Shown here one piece after another: positions 24,049-34,917 of a stretch of 64,000 bases of DNA. Position 1 is the first letter of the stretch. Each line of letters starts with the position of its first letter. Origin of the DNA: Anaeramoeba flamelloides (Eukaryota > Metamonada > Anaeramoebidae); NCBI GenBank assembly GCA_027625915.1, contig JANTQA010000026.1:124001-188000 (forward strand). The letters are read 5' to 3'. The translations under genes and the position numbers were made by a program. Below the pieces are notes generated by a model. That model had not been told where the DNA came from. It made no database searches and was given only the letters and a program-made list of their open reading frames with translations.

Positions 24049-27000
24049 GTATGTATAGAACGGATATGAAAGATTGGTCGAATCCAAAGTGTGTTTTTAT
24101 TCATAGTAATATATAAAGGTAACAATAGATTGAGAGATCAATAATTTACCTCAAGTGATTGTTATTGTTGGTGTAAAGATTTCTTCAATGTGTCAACAAA
24201 CCTAAACCAAAGAGAATAATCATTAAATTTGTTCATTGACTTTTTTTTTTTTTCGATTTTTTGTTCATTTTTTAATAAACAATTTTTTTTTTTTTCAAGA
24301 TCTAAACTATTTTCCATTCAAAGTGGCTCAGTTGTAAAGGGGGGGTTACATGGTTTTAAATGGTTTGAATTGAAGATAAGTCTTTATTTTAAAAAATTTA
24401 AATTTGAAATCAATTTTTTCACATTTTTTTTCTTTTTTTTTATTTTTTTTTGATATGGAATTCATTTGTATATTTTTTTTTATGGTAAGATCAATAGTCA
24501 CTGAGTAAAAACATGTTATACCAATCTTATTGAAACCACGAGAATGATTTTAGAACAATCATATTGATTTCAATTGGAATTTTCTTTGATCTTCAATTCA
24601 AGATTAAAATTAACATTGTTGTTTTTTCCAATTGAATTACTCAGAATTAAAGTTTTTCAATTTTTAAGAAAATCTATTGATGTATTAGTTTTATTCCATA
24701 TGGATATTAACTTTTCTTTAATATGTATTATTCTACTTCCATTTCTTATTGTTTTCTTTAAAGGTCATTTAGGAAAAATAATTGATATTTTGAAAAAAAA
24801 ATTGGGTGTACTTTCTAGAAACAAAGATAGTTAGTTAATCAAAAAAAAAACTTTTTTCTCATTATAAATATTATAAATAACCCAAAATTTTATAAAATAT
24901 TAAATCAATACAAATTTTTCATTATCATATTGAGGCAAATATCACAATTTATAGGTAATTATCGTGATTTTATTCATTATCATCATGATTTGTTAAACGG
25001 GTCTATTTTTTTTATCAAAGTCATTGGTTTTTTAGTAAATGTCATAGGGTGTCTTAAAGTGTATAAGTGTTTTTTTTTTTTTTTTAATTATTATTTTGGC
25101 TGAGAAAATTTATTTATTTTCTAATCAAAAAACATTGGTTTTTTTTTCAAATTTCTTGATGTAATTTTTAAGGATATAGAAAATAGAAAAAAGGTTATTA
25201 AAGTAAATAATAGAGAGAAACTCTGTATTTTTGAATCTGATTTCTGAATTATTGTAAATGTTAATAAAACAATAAATTCATAAATTGAAAAAATTGTGTG
25301 TTACAATTTATAAAATAGAGCTTTAATTTTCAAAAAATCTTTTGAAACTTGTAGGGTAAGGTATTTCCAAAAAAAGTGTGATATTTTTTTTTTTTTTATA
25401 AAAAATTCTCTTTATCAGTTGATCTATTTGTAAATAGGCAATACCAAATTATCTTGGAATATCAATACTGATTAAATCAACACAGATTGAATTTATTTCA
25501 AAATTTGTTCATTGATTAATTTCCAAAAAATTGGACTTTTTTTTGTAGAAAATAAAGTACCAACAATTTTAATAAAAAATGGGCAATATTGTAAAGGACA
25601 CAAACGATTTTTTAAACAATAAAATATAGTTATAATTTTCATTTTCTATTGAAAATTTTGTCAGACGAAAACTCTTATGAAAAAATTTTTTTCAAGAAAA
25701 AAGAAGAAAATAATCGCTCATTTTCTCTTACCTAAAAAATATCAGATAAAATTGAGATCATAAATTTTTTCATAGCTTTTATTTCTGTAATGTCCAAAAA
25801 AATACATATTTGATTATTACCAAGAATCAATAAAAAATTAACAGATCTAATGAAACAGATTACGTAACTGATAAAAAGGAAATGATAACAAAACAGAGAA
25901 AGGTTAAATAATTTTGTCGATTTAAATAGTCATCTCACCCCAATAAAAAAATTTTTTTTAACATCTATATAACATTTTTATAACAAAATTTCCTTTTACA
26001 TGTTGATTTTTTCAATATTTTTTGAAAAAATATTCCTATAACAGACTTATAACATATTACAAGTTTTATAGCACATTTTATAACAAATATTTATCTTATA
26101 AAAGTTTTTATTATAAAATTTTATAACATTTTAAACGTTTATAACACCTTTACAACACGTTTATAACATGCTATAAAAAATTTTTTTTATTAGGGTAAGG
26201 ATTCACTAGTATGAAAAAATAAAATTGAAAAAAAAAAAGTTAGACAAAACTACTCCATTCCTTAACCTTTCATCTTGAATAATAAAGTTTATTCACAATA
26301 TAATCAAAATTCCAGAACTTTTAAATCTTGAGGCTATTGTATTTATTGTTGTTAGTATAACCAACTTTTTTAAAAGTCTCTAGTCTAGAAAAAAAGGCAT
26401 TTTTCGGGTAAAATTTTTTTGATGGACATGAAAATGAATTTTCCAAAAATTCAACTTTGGGATATTTACTTTGATGATAATAACGAATAGTTATGAAAAC
26501 ATTGCACTCATCTAATAAAACTGAAACAGAGAAAAAAAATTACTGATGATAATTATTGTTAGTGTCCTAGGTTTTTTTTACTTTTTGAAATAAACCGAAA
26601 ATTTTTATAAATTTTCTGTTTATTTCAAAAATTAAAAAAAACCTAACGGAAAATCAAAAAAAAAAGATTTTTTTAAATTTATATTAATAAATAATTTCAT
26701 AATAGTCCAAATAATTGGTTATCAGTTTGAAAGATTTTTATTAAATTTAAAATACTTTTAAAATATATGATTATATGACTTCTTATTGGTGTAAATAAAA
26801 ATATTCAAATTTTTTACTATTAAATTTGAAAAAATCTTAATAGAACCTGGAAAATAGAATTTTCCAACTTAAATTGTTAAATATCTTTAAAAGTATTTTT
26901 TGATCCAAGATCCTTTATTAACTAATAGTGTTTATTATAAGTGAAGTTATCAAAAAGTGAAAAATTAGCAAATGTTTGATTTTTCTTTGAAAAAATTTTT

Positions 27001-30000
27001 TCATGATCGTGTTGTGTTTAATAATGAAATTTTAAAATAAATTTGTACCTCTTTTTTGAAAATAGCTTATATTTAAAAAAGAGTTTATAAAAAGGAGAAT
27101 CTAAAGTTATTATGTGATTGCCTAATTTAATTTGTTGTCTAAATTATTTTCATAATTATTTTTTTTTTTTTGTAACCCCCTTTTTGGAAGTTTTTGTAAG
27201 ATTTTAAAAAGAATAAATAAATAACAATGATAGAAGATAGATAATTACATAAATAACTAATGTAACACCATCAAAATGATGAATCCATTTTCTTCTTTCA
27301 GATCTTTACCAGCCTACATCAACAACCTTAAAAAAAAAAAATAAATAAATAAATAAATTATTTAATATTAACAATAATGATAAATTCAATCAATATGTTT
27401 ATTTAAGGAAGGAATAAGAAGATTAACCTACACCCAAGGAAGATCATCAACAACTATATTTAATTCATTTACACCTGTTGTGGGAATTCTACAATTTAAA
27501 ATATTTTGATCTGTTGGGAGATAATCTGATTTTCCAATTCTTTCTGCGCCATCAAGAAAACTATTGAAAATATAGATTATAAAAATTAAATTTAAAAAAA
27601 AAAAAAAAAATTAAAAAGTACAAATATTAGTTTTTTTCATACAATTACAAGAATAAAAAGATTATAATTTTAGCTTGATTGTAATTTATTCTTTGTGCAA
27701 GGAAATTATTATTTTTAGAAATAAAAATTTATTAGTTGTTGGATTTTTTAATCATTATGATTTCGAGAATGAATATACTTGTAAATTCAAAAAAAAGTTT
27801 TGAAATTTTTTGGTTCAATTTCCCTTTTTTACCATATCTTGTAAACCAACCTTTCAAATCATTATTTTACCTAATATAGTCTTGTTGTCAACTAATTTAC
27901 ATGTTTTTATTATATTTTGACCAATGAAATTCTTCCTTCAAAGCTCATTAAACATTTTCAAAAATAGAAAGTTAACAAAAAAGTTAAAATAGTTTTTGTG
28001 AATTTATCAGTACCTAAACTATTTTTCAAAAAATGTTGGCTCACTTTATAATGTAAATGGTATGATTTTTAAGGATTTATCACTTATTCTTATCAAAAAA
28101 AAAATTTTAAATTTTTAGATACAAATAATTTTTTCCAATTTTGTCAATTTTTTTGTATTTCTTTTTCTTTTTCTAGATTTTTCTTTTTGTTCATTTTTTT
28201 TTATTTTTTTTTTTTCATTTTTTTTTTATACAAACCAAAGTTAAAAAAAAAAAGATCTTCGAAAAAACCAATAAAAATTTATAAAATTGAGACTGTGTAA
28301 TGTCTTGTATATTTCCTATATTTGTTATTAGCAATAAATATCATTGTTAACATTTTTTTGTTGAAAGTTCAGTAATGAAAAATCTTTAATGTTCATTTCA
28401 ACAATATTGATTCACTTTTTTTTAGTTTTTGGTTTTATTTTTTTTTAATTTTTAAAATATTGGATTTTTGTATGTTTAAAATGAATTCAAATTAGAATTT
28501 TTAATAAGATTTGTTATTAAATACTAAAGGGTATTTTTTTTTTTTCAATTTATTATTTCATGTGGGTGGCAATTTTGAAATATAGTTTAGATGTATCTAT
28601 TTAAAATTGAATTTTTACAGAATAATCATTTATAAAATTGCTATTCCAAGTAACGAAAAATAATAATTTATATTATAAACTATTTTTCAAAAAAAAGGGC
28701 ACACCTCTCAAATCGTCAATACCATCGAATTTGATTGTTAATAAGATAATTACTTATTGGTGATTTTCATTTTAATTTTTCATTTTTTCATTTTTTGCTT
28801 TTTTTATTTTTGGATATTGAACAGTTGGAAAATGAAAAAGCAAGATAAGAAGAAATCAATTTGGAAATAATCTACCTGTGTATAAATGGAAACGGTTTAA
28901 GTTTGATTTCGAATGAGTTAGAAATAGGAATTAAGAAAGACCATTAATGGATTGGTGTATGGAACAAAGAAAATCAAGTAATAAAGAAAAAAAAAAAATT
29001 CCAACAAAATACCCAGATGAATTGCTGCTTTATCTTGAAAATGAGACTTTAAAGAACAAAAGTTTGACGTGTAAAGAGTTATCAATAGCTTGTAAAAAAT
29101 TTTTTCCAATTCACCTTGTTCAAAGGTTTTAAATGTTTTTATAATTTTTTTCAATAAAATTTCCAAAGCGAGATTTCTCATTTCAAATAAAAGGGCACAC
29201 CAATTTTTAAAATATTGAATTTTAATTTTTATTCTTTTGTTTTAATGAGTTCTAAAGAATCAGTTGAGTGTTTTTTTATGTTTTAAAGCGTTTCTTAGAT
29301 TTTAGAATGATACTACAATTAATTTGATTCATTTATGAATAATTCTTGAAATTTTTTGTGCCCTTTTATTTGAAAAAGAGTTTAGTAGAAAATATGGTCT
29401 TCAGATACTATTTTTATGAAAATATTATTATTTAAAAAAATTTTTACACTTTAAGAGGGATGATATACACCCAAAATTAAAAATAGGCAAAAAAAAAAAG
29501 AGAGAAATTTATTATATTTTTACAAGCGTAATATAAACCCACATTTAAGTAACGCAGTATTAATGTTTTTATAAGTAATCATTTTCATTCAAATAAAAGA
29601 AAAAAATATAAAACTCAATAAAAAAATCAGTGTGTCCAAAATAATGAAACGAGCGGATCAAAAAATGTATTGGTAAATTTGTTGAAATTTCACCAACAAT
29701 TGTTGATCGATCAAATGATTCGATATCATCGACAAATTGTATGTGATTTTTCAATTTAAGAAACTCAACACTGACCTTCTATCAACCATCGAAAAAAATT
29801 TCCAGATCTAACGAAACAGATTAAGTAATTAGTAATAAGTAAATGAAAACAAAAAAAAAAAGACAAAAATGAAATAGTTTGTAAAATCAAAATTATTCCC
29901 AAATTGAATGTAAAGTGGAGTATTGCTATCTTTTTACTGTTTAAACTGTGTACAAATTTTTGGGAATTTAGTTTAGATCAAAAAGAAAAAAGAAATGATA

Positions 30001-33000
30001 GCAATTATACAACTACTCCCAAATGACGAATCATGGTCATCTATCAAACTAAACTTAATTAACCAAAAGTATAGTAGATGTGATTGTGGGTGTTATTAAT
30101 TCAATGATGGCATTGTGTTTTTCATTTATTTTTTATTTTTTTTTTTTTGATTTTAAACCAATTACTTATTCTAAACATCTTATAAGCTAATTTTTTTTTT
30201 TTATTTTTTGTTTTTTCTCTTTTTTCTTTAAAATTTGGCAATTTTTGTTTTTTGGATAATAAAAGTGATTTCTTGATTTTCTTTTGGTTTTCTCTATTTG
30301 TCTTTTCCAATTATTTAAAGAAAAGTTATTTTTTGATTTATAATACTGTCAAAGTTAAAATGGAATGGATAAAAATCACTAAATAAAGTTTTGTGGTTCT
30401 GAAAAGCTTGGGTTCTATCTTTTGATATTACACCCTTTGTTTCAATAAAAATACAAAAAATTCAACATATTTCCAAATTAATTTTGAAAAAAATTATTTT
30501 CTTTGAAGAAGAAAGAAATTTTATCATCTATGAAGGAAGTGTATAAAATACTTTTTAAAAAATAAAAACACAAAGTCTTATAATAACCCAGTGGAAAAAT
30601 CAACTATATTACTAAAAAATTACAATAATTATTTTAAACTTGAAAAAATATAATTTCTTTATTGAACTAACAGTCCAAATCATTTTTTTCTTTTTGTTTA
30701 ACAAAAAAAAAAAATGATAGAAACAACCAAATTCATTATATTAAAAATTTACCCAAAATAGTTTTTTTAAAAACTGGAAAATTCAACTTGTAACCAAAAG
30801 AAATTCTTTGTAATTTGATTGTCACCAAATAATAATTAATCACACAATCTTAATTATTTCCAGAAAGGTAGTAATTATTCATCAGTTAATATTACTATTA
30901 TTTTTCGATTAAAAAATGAAAATTTTTAGTTCACTTTCCAAAATAATTTTCTAGTTGATAAGTTGAAGAAAATATAAAGATCTTTATAACATCATTTAGA
31001 AATGATATTTTTAGACAAGAAATTAAACTTCCTTAGTTAGCTCTGAGACAAAATTTTTACTCTGCTAAATTTGATTGTAGCAGTAATAGTTAATATTGAT
31101 TTTGGAAATTGAAATTAAAATTTTCATTTATTAATTGGAAAATAACAGTTGTAATCAGTTTGACTATTATTTCTCAAATCCTTAATATTTTCAAACAAAT
31201 AAAATTAATTCAAATTACTGGTATTTGAATTAAAAACAGAAAAAATTTTCATTTCATTTTCAATTTCTTTTTTCAAATAATTTTTCAAGTAGAACCACAA
31301 ACCCCAACCTACTTCTTTGAGAACTCAATTTATAAAAGTAAAATATGGTAAAGGAAGTGAAAATTTTTTCCCATTTATACTATTATTTTCCAATAAAACA
31401 ATGAAAATTTTTAGTTCACTTTCCAAAATATTTTTCTAGTTGATAAGTTGAAGAAAATATAAAGATCTTTACAACTTGGTTTAGAAATGATATTTTTAGA
31501 CAAGAAATTAAACTTCCTTAGTTAACTCTGGGACAAAATTTTTACTATGCTAATTTGATTGTAGTAGTTAGAATTAATATTCATTTTGGAAATTGAAATA
31601 AAAATTTTCATATATTAATTGGAAAATAACAGTAATTCAAATACCAGAAATAATAATTCTAATAAAAAAAAAAATAGATATTATCAAATAATCTATTTCA
31701 ATTTTAACAATTTGTTGTTTATAGTTTTGATATTTGAAAAAGGGTATTGCCATTGATCTTTGAAATCCCAAGAAATTTTTTACAATATTTGTGAACAAAA
31801 TCTCTGAACATTTTTTCTGATCTTTAGGGATTCAATATTTGATTTATTTTTCTTGTATTTTTAAACAAGACTAAAGGTTCAATGGTTATTTTTTTCATAT
31901 AAACTATTAGAAATTACTAAAAGCGAAATCTGATAAAAAAAATAAAAATGTTTTGCAAATTTTACTTTTTTCGAATTTGATCCAAAAAACCAAACAAAAA
32001 AGGATAAGGATCTTTTTACTATAAATTTAATTTGTAAAAAATGAACTCTTTTGACAATGATAATTCATTTCTTCTAAAGTTTGACAATAGTGCTTGGTTA
32101 TTGGGTTTAATTGTATCTTTGTGTAAATAATTACTCTATTACCTTTGTGAAAAAAAATAAATAAGATTTACCCAGCTCGAAAAGAGTCAAAATGGTTCAG
32201 TAGATGATCAAAAAAAAAAAGTTTCTGTTTTGATTGTTTTTGTGTTTTAAAAATGCTCTACAAATATTACAACAAAAAATGAAAATGGTTCAAAAGAAAA
32301 AAAAGACAAAGACAGAAAAAGAAAAAAAAGAGGGTTTTGAAGAAATTTTACTATTTGGACATATCAGGAAGCTGAAATTCACATCTTCTTTCATAAGCTT
32401 CTTTTAAGCCAGGGTCACTCCACAGCTTAATGATGGCATTGAGTGATTGCGTAGTTAAGTCACCAAAGGCAAAAAAGGTCCGGCTTAGCCTCTATTATAG
32501 TTAATTTTCCATTTATTTGATATTGTGCAATCAGTTGTGTTTTTGTTTATTTTTGTAAGGATCAAATTTGAAAAGAAAGAAAATGAAAAGAGTTAATTCA
32601 GGGTTTGTTTGGAAAAAAACAAAAAAAAAAAAAAAAAACTAAAGCAGAGTATTGCTTAGTATTATCTAATTAAAAAAAATTTTACAATATTTTCTTCTTG
32701 AATTTTAATTCCAAGACTATGAGCTGCCCTTAACAAAATTTTAATATAATGAATTAAATTTTTTTGGATTGTTGAAGTATAAAGCTCTCTTGAAGATTCT
32801 TCAAATCCTGTTGAATACAAAATTGCGAGTTGTTTGAGAAAGGTAGATTTGCCAGATTCACCAGTTCCTTTTTGTTGTGTGTTGTTATGTTTCAAGATGA
32901 AGGAATTTGTTTGTTTGATATCATTGTTTATAAAAAAAATTTGTTTTCTTTTGGAAAGTGAAAAAAATTTATTTGTTAAAAAGAAAGCGCTACCTAAAGT

Positions 33001-33129
33001 GATGATCTTGATTGTTTTTTCGATTTTTTCATTTTCTTTGTCCATTTGCAAATCTATTAAAATGTTCTTGGTTTTTTCTTTTTGTTTTTCTTTTTTGTTT
33101 TTTTTTTTTTTACGTGAACGATTGCCCAT
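21646..33129 (-). CDS. heterotrimeric G-protein alpha subunit, seven exons, with a stop in switch II
   Basis: GTP-binding signalling subunit coupled to membrane receptors. Exons: 33129-32994, 32867-32686, 32491-32352, 27560-27434, 27326-27249, 22158-21844, 21723-21646; all splice phases agree and give 351 codons, the usual family length. Seen: a myristoylation-type start MGNRS with a polybasic tract, P-loop GTGESGKST split by intron 1, helical domain (IIKLWSDPGLKEAYERRCEF), the switch I arginine (RIPTTG), the NKDD guanine motif, TCATDT, and a C-terminus LNVGGYL. Position -4 is Gly, so no pertussis-toxin cysteine. Odd: switch II, normally DVGGQRSE, reads D-V-G-W-stop-R-S-E, with TAA at 27308-27306, while SERRKWIHHF right after it is perfect. 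This is either a recent pseudogene, an allele, or a base-calling error. Introns 3 and 5 are 4.8 and 5.1 kb, the others 107-194 nt. Confidence 0.9.
22674..23580 (+). mobile_element. 5'-truncated non-LTR retrotransposon (LINE) with poly-A tail and target-site duplication
   Basis: About 900 bp. An upstream frame near 22728-22858 reads QLLYGLEIFDLTKTDFKDID then WINKKITKFLL, the thumb-like region after a LINE reverse transcriptase. The C-terminal frame follows (next entry). After the stop come a poly-A run and a direct repeat: AAATTTCTTCTTTT at 22660-22673 recurs at 23567-23580. This is the signature of target-primed insertion with 5' truncation. It lies antisense to G-alpha within intron 5. Confidence 0.85.
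22985..23533 (+). pseudogene. LINE C-terminal reading frame (Cys/His domain)
   Basis: The longest open part is 23033-23533. It reads SPSWKVQEYLK, RLRN-like KLRNFTNYLNRYSYV, then CELCKK...HFLWNRSAYENN, the C-x2-C...H pattern of LINE C-terminal zinc domains. The expected fourth ligand (Cys in WNCSAYE) is Arg here. The frame ends ...NKRGQ-TAA. A stem GAGGGGT / ACCCCTC at 23521-23539 spans the stop codon. Copy is dead, being 5'-truncated. Confidence 0.7.
24010..24057. repeat. compound microsatellite (AT)n-(GTAT)n
   Basis: About 13 AT dinucleotides run directly into five TATG/GTAT units, in G-alpha intron 5. Confidence 0.95.
25560..25960 (-). repeat. dispersed family A, copy A4 (fragment)
   Basis: AACAGATCTAATGAAACAGATTAC and GGAAATGATAACAAAACAGA match the reverse-orientation family A copies at 29800 and 60200. 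Ends are not defined. Confidence 0.5.
25960..26190. repeat. degenerate TATAACA-rich array
   Basis: The heptamer TATAACA or a one-base variant (TACAACA, TATAGCA) occurs more than ten times in 230 bp at irregular spacing of 10-30 bp. Too irregular for a simple microsatellite. Confidence 0.7.
26571..26657. repeat. solo hairpin cassette, beta core
   Basis: CCTAGGTTTTTTTTACTTTT at the left pairs with AAATTAAAAAAAACCTAACG at the right; the inner arm GAAATAAACCGAAAATTT pairs with AAATTTTCTGTTTATTTC. Same core as in the arrays at 45350-45430 and 55570-55640. Confidence 0.8.
27995..28640. repeat. dispersed family E, copy 2
   Basis: Aligns with 45640-46170 best (GATCTTCGAAAAAACCAATA, GGTTTTATTTTTTTTTAATT, TTCAATTTATTATTTCATGT) and with 2430-3030 less well. 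Confidence 0.6.
28690..29378 (+). mobile_element. decayed DNA transposon with GGGCACACC ends
   Basis: AAAAGGGCACACC at 28694 is answered by TTGTGCCCTTTTATTTGAAA at 29357-29376, and the similarity continues into TTTGAAAAA outside. A third end, CAAATAAAAGGGCACACC, lies at 29184-29201. Between the outer ends, 28947-29132 reads KYPDELLLYLENETL then SLTCKELSIACKKFF, resembling the N-terminal helix-turn-helix of Tc1-like transposases. It stops after 61 codons. A related end (AAATAAAAGGGCAC) occurs at 59098. Confidence 0.45.
29480..29960 (-). mobile_element. dispersed family A, copy A3
   Basis: Reverse-orientation copy: ATTGTTGATCGATCAAATGA, CCAGATCTAACGAAACAGAT and AAATTGAATGTAAAGTGG align with 59960-60285 plus 61045-61145. 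It is uninterrupted where that copy has a 750-bp insert. Confidence 0.65.
30430..31634. repeat. dispersed family G, copy G1, with internal 235-bp duplication and K foldback
   Basis: 30430-31230 aligns with 62540-63070 (AAGGAAGTGTA, AAAAATATAATTTCTTT, TTTTCAAACAAATAAAATTA). Within it, 30914-31150 and 31400-31633 are about 92% identical (TTAGTTCACTTTCCAAAATA; ACAAGAAATTAAACTTCCTT). A family K foldback (31240-31372) lies between the two copies. Confidence 0.7.
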
Positions 33130-33258
33130 TTTGAAGAAAAAGAGTTGATCTTTTAATTATTAATTCTCGTTTATAAAATGAGAAAAATTAAGCATTTTTA
33201 TTTGTTTTTTGGTTGATACTTCCCCTCCTTTTTTACTTCTTTTCAGTTTTTTTGACTT

Positions 33259-34872
33259 TCAAGAAGAGTATTTGTTGTTAATTTTTTTTTTTCTTTGCGA
33301 TAGGTTCATAAAAAGAGTGTAGACAAGAGTTAAAGAATTTTGATTATTTCTCAATGTTATGTTTCTTGAAATATAATCTGATTTTTTTTGCAAATGCAAT
33401 CTTTCTGAATTATTTCTAAGAAAAGGTTCTACTGTATTTATGGGATCAGTGAACCAATAACAAATCATTGGTTTAATATAATCGCCAATTCTCGATAAAA
33501 TTAACCACATCTAGAAATTCCAAAAGGAAGTAAAAATCTGATTAGTAACAAATACTTAACTCACTTTTGATACTAATATCCAAAAATGAAATTATTGTTG
33601 GTAAAAATTCGATCCTTTTTTTTTTACATTTGGAACATTCTTTAAAAACTTTCATAATTCTCTGATTTTCTCTTTAAAAAAATTACGATTTTCAATTTTC
33701 AAATAAAACGATAGTGTTATTCCCTTTATTAATTTGTGTTGATTATGTTTGGACAGTTTTCAAAAACAAAAGGAAAAATTTTTTAATTGATTTTTGGATT
33801 AAAAAAAAATACAAATTTCGAACAAGATTCTTGGATTTCAAGATTTCAGAACAACACCAATCTTTAGAATGAACACCAAATCTATTATTTGAAGTTATTT
33901 TTGATTAAGGTATTTTGGTGACTAAAAAAAAAAAGGATATTTAAAAATTTGTTTACATTGATTTTTGAAAAAATCTTTGATAAAAATTTATCGAAATATC
34001 AAAAGGCCTACTCTCACCCTAATACTGTTGGGTATAAAAGGTGATAAGATTTTAGGAATCATAATCTCAAGGGATTTTAATGAATTTTTTTCAAAGACTC
34101 AGATACAAAATTTCAATTAGGAAATTTTATTTTTTGATAAAATCCAAATATTTCAAAGTTTTATGAATAAAAATTTTAATGTTTTTTGATAATTCATACA
34201 GTACAAAATTTTTTTTTTTCAATTTTTTAACAAATCCAAATAATCTGAATATATAAAAATATAGCCAGTTCCACTTTTAAGACACAAACTTTCAACAAAA
34301 TTTATAGCACAGAAAAATATCAAATTAATGCACAAATTTTTTGAAAAGTTTTTTAAGCAAATTATTTAACAAGAACTTGTATTAATTTATACTTTAATTT
34401 GTGATATTTTTTGTGCCATAAAATTTTATCCAGATTTTCTGTCTTAAAGGTGGAATTGGTGATATTACTAAGATTAAAACTTGGAATGTTCTTTTCAAAA
34501 AAGGAAATATTGATGTAATATAATGAGGATATTTCCTTTTAACGAAATTTTGAGTACAAATAACAAGAAATTTAATACAATTCAACAATTTATTTTTTAT
34601 AAAAAATCCCAAATTTATTTGATTACAAATATTTTTTTTTATACATAACACACGAATTCAGCATGATCATCATTATTTCATAAAATAAAAATCAAAAATA
34701 TCAAAAAAAAAAAAAAAAAATTAAAATTTCAAAATATTTTTTAGACAAGTTTTTATATATCTAAGTATTAAATCTTAAATATATTTAAAAATATTTGGGT
34801 TTTTTAAAAAATACCAAATATATTGATATATATCATGGAATCAGTGTTTTATGTTAATTTTTTTTCAATTTA

Positions 34873-34917
<45 letters not shown>

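Larger units (their letters stand above)
22159..27248 (-). other. giant intron 5 of G-alpha (5,090 nt)
   Basis: Bounded on the minus strand by TTTAT|GTAATTAT at 27249 and TGATAG|GTTGTAGC at 22158. It contains a truncated LINE in the opposite orientation (22674-23580), microsatellites at 24010-24057, a TATAACA-rich degenerate array (25960-26190), a family A fragment (25560-25960) and one hairpin cassette (26571-26657). The rest is AT-rich with poly-T runs; no other gene seen. Confidence 0.8.
27561..32351 (-). other. giant intron 3 of G-alpha (4,791 nt)
   Basis: Minus-strand donor TCCAAATA|GTAAAAT at 32352 and acceptor TTTCAATAG at 27561; the codon TA|T (Tyr) is split. Holds family E copy 2 (27995-28640), a transposase-like relic (28690-29378), family A copy A3 (29480-29960) and a family G copy with an internal duplication (30430-31634). 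31640-32350 shows nothing but AT-rich DNA. Confidence 0.8.

Noticed and set aside
24574-24834. 86-codon frame inside G-alpha intron 5
   Set aside because: Starts at TTG, no recognisable domain; hydrophobic composition follows from T-rich sequence.
27306-27308. Alternative genetic code with TAA = Gln, to explain the G-alpha stop
   Set aside because: TAA ends RPL9, G-alpha, the kinase and the kelch-BTB protein at or near the expected family C-termini, and other Gln residues use CAA/CAG.
30914-31633. Direct repeats considered as LTRs
   Set aside because: No TG/CA ends, no primer-binding site, no coding sequence between; the spacer is only 250 bp and holds a foldback MITE.
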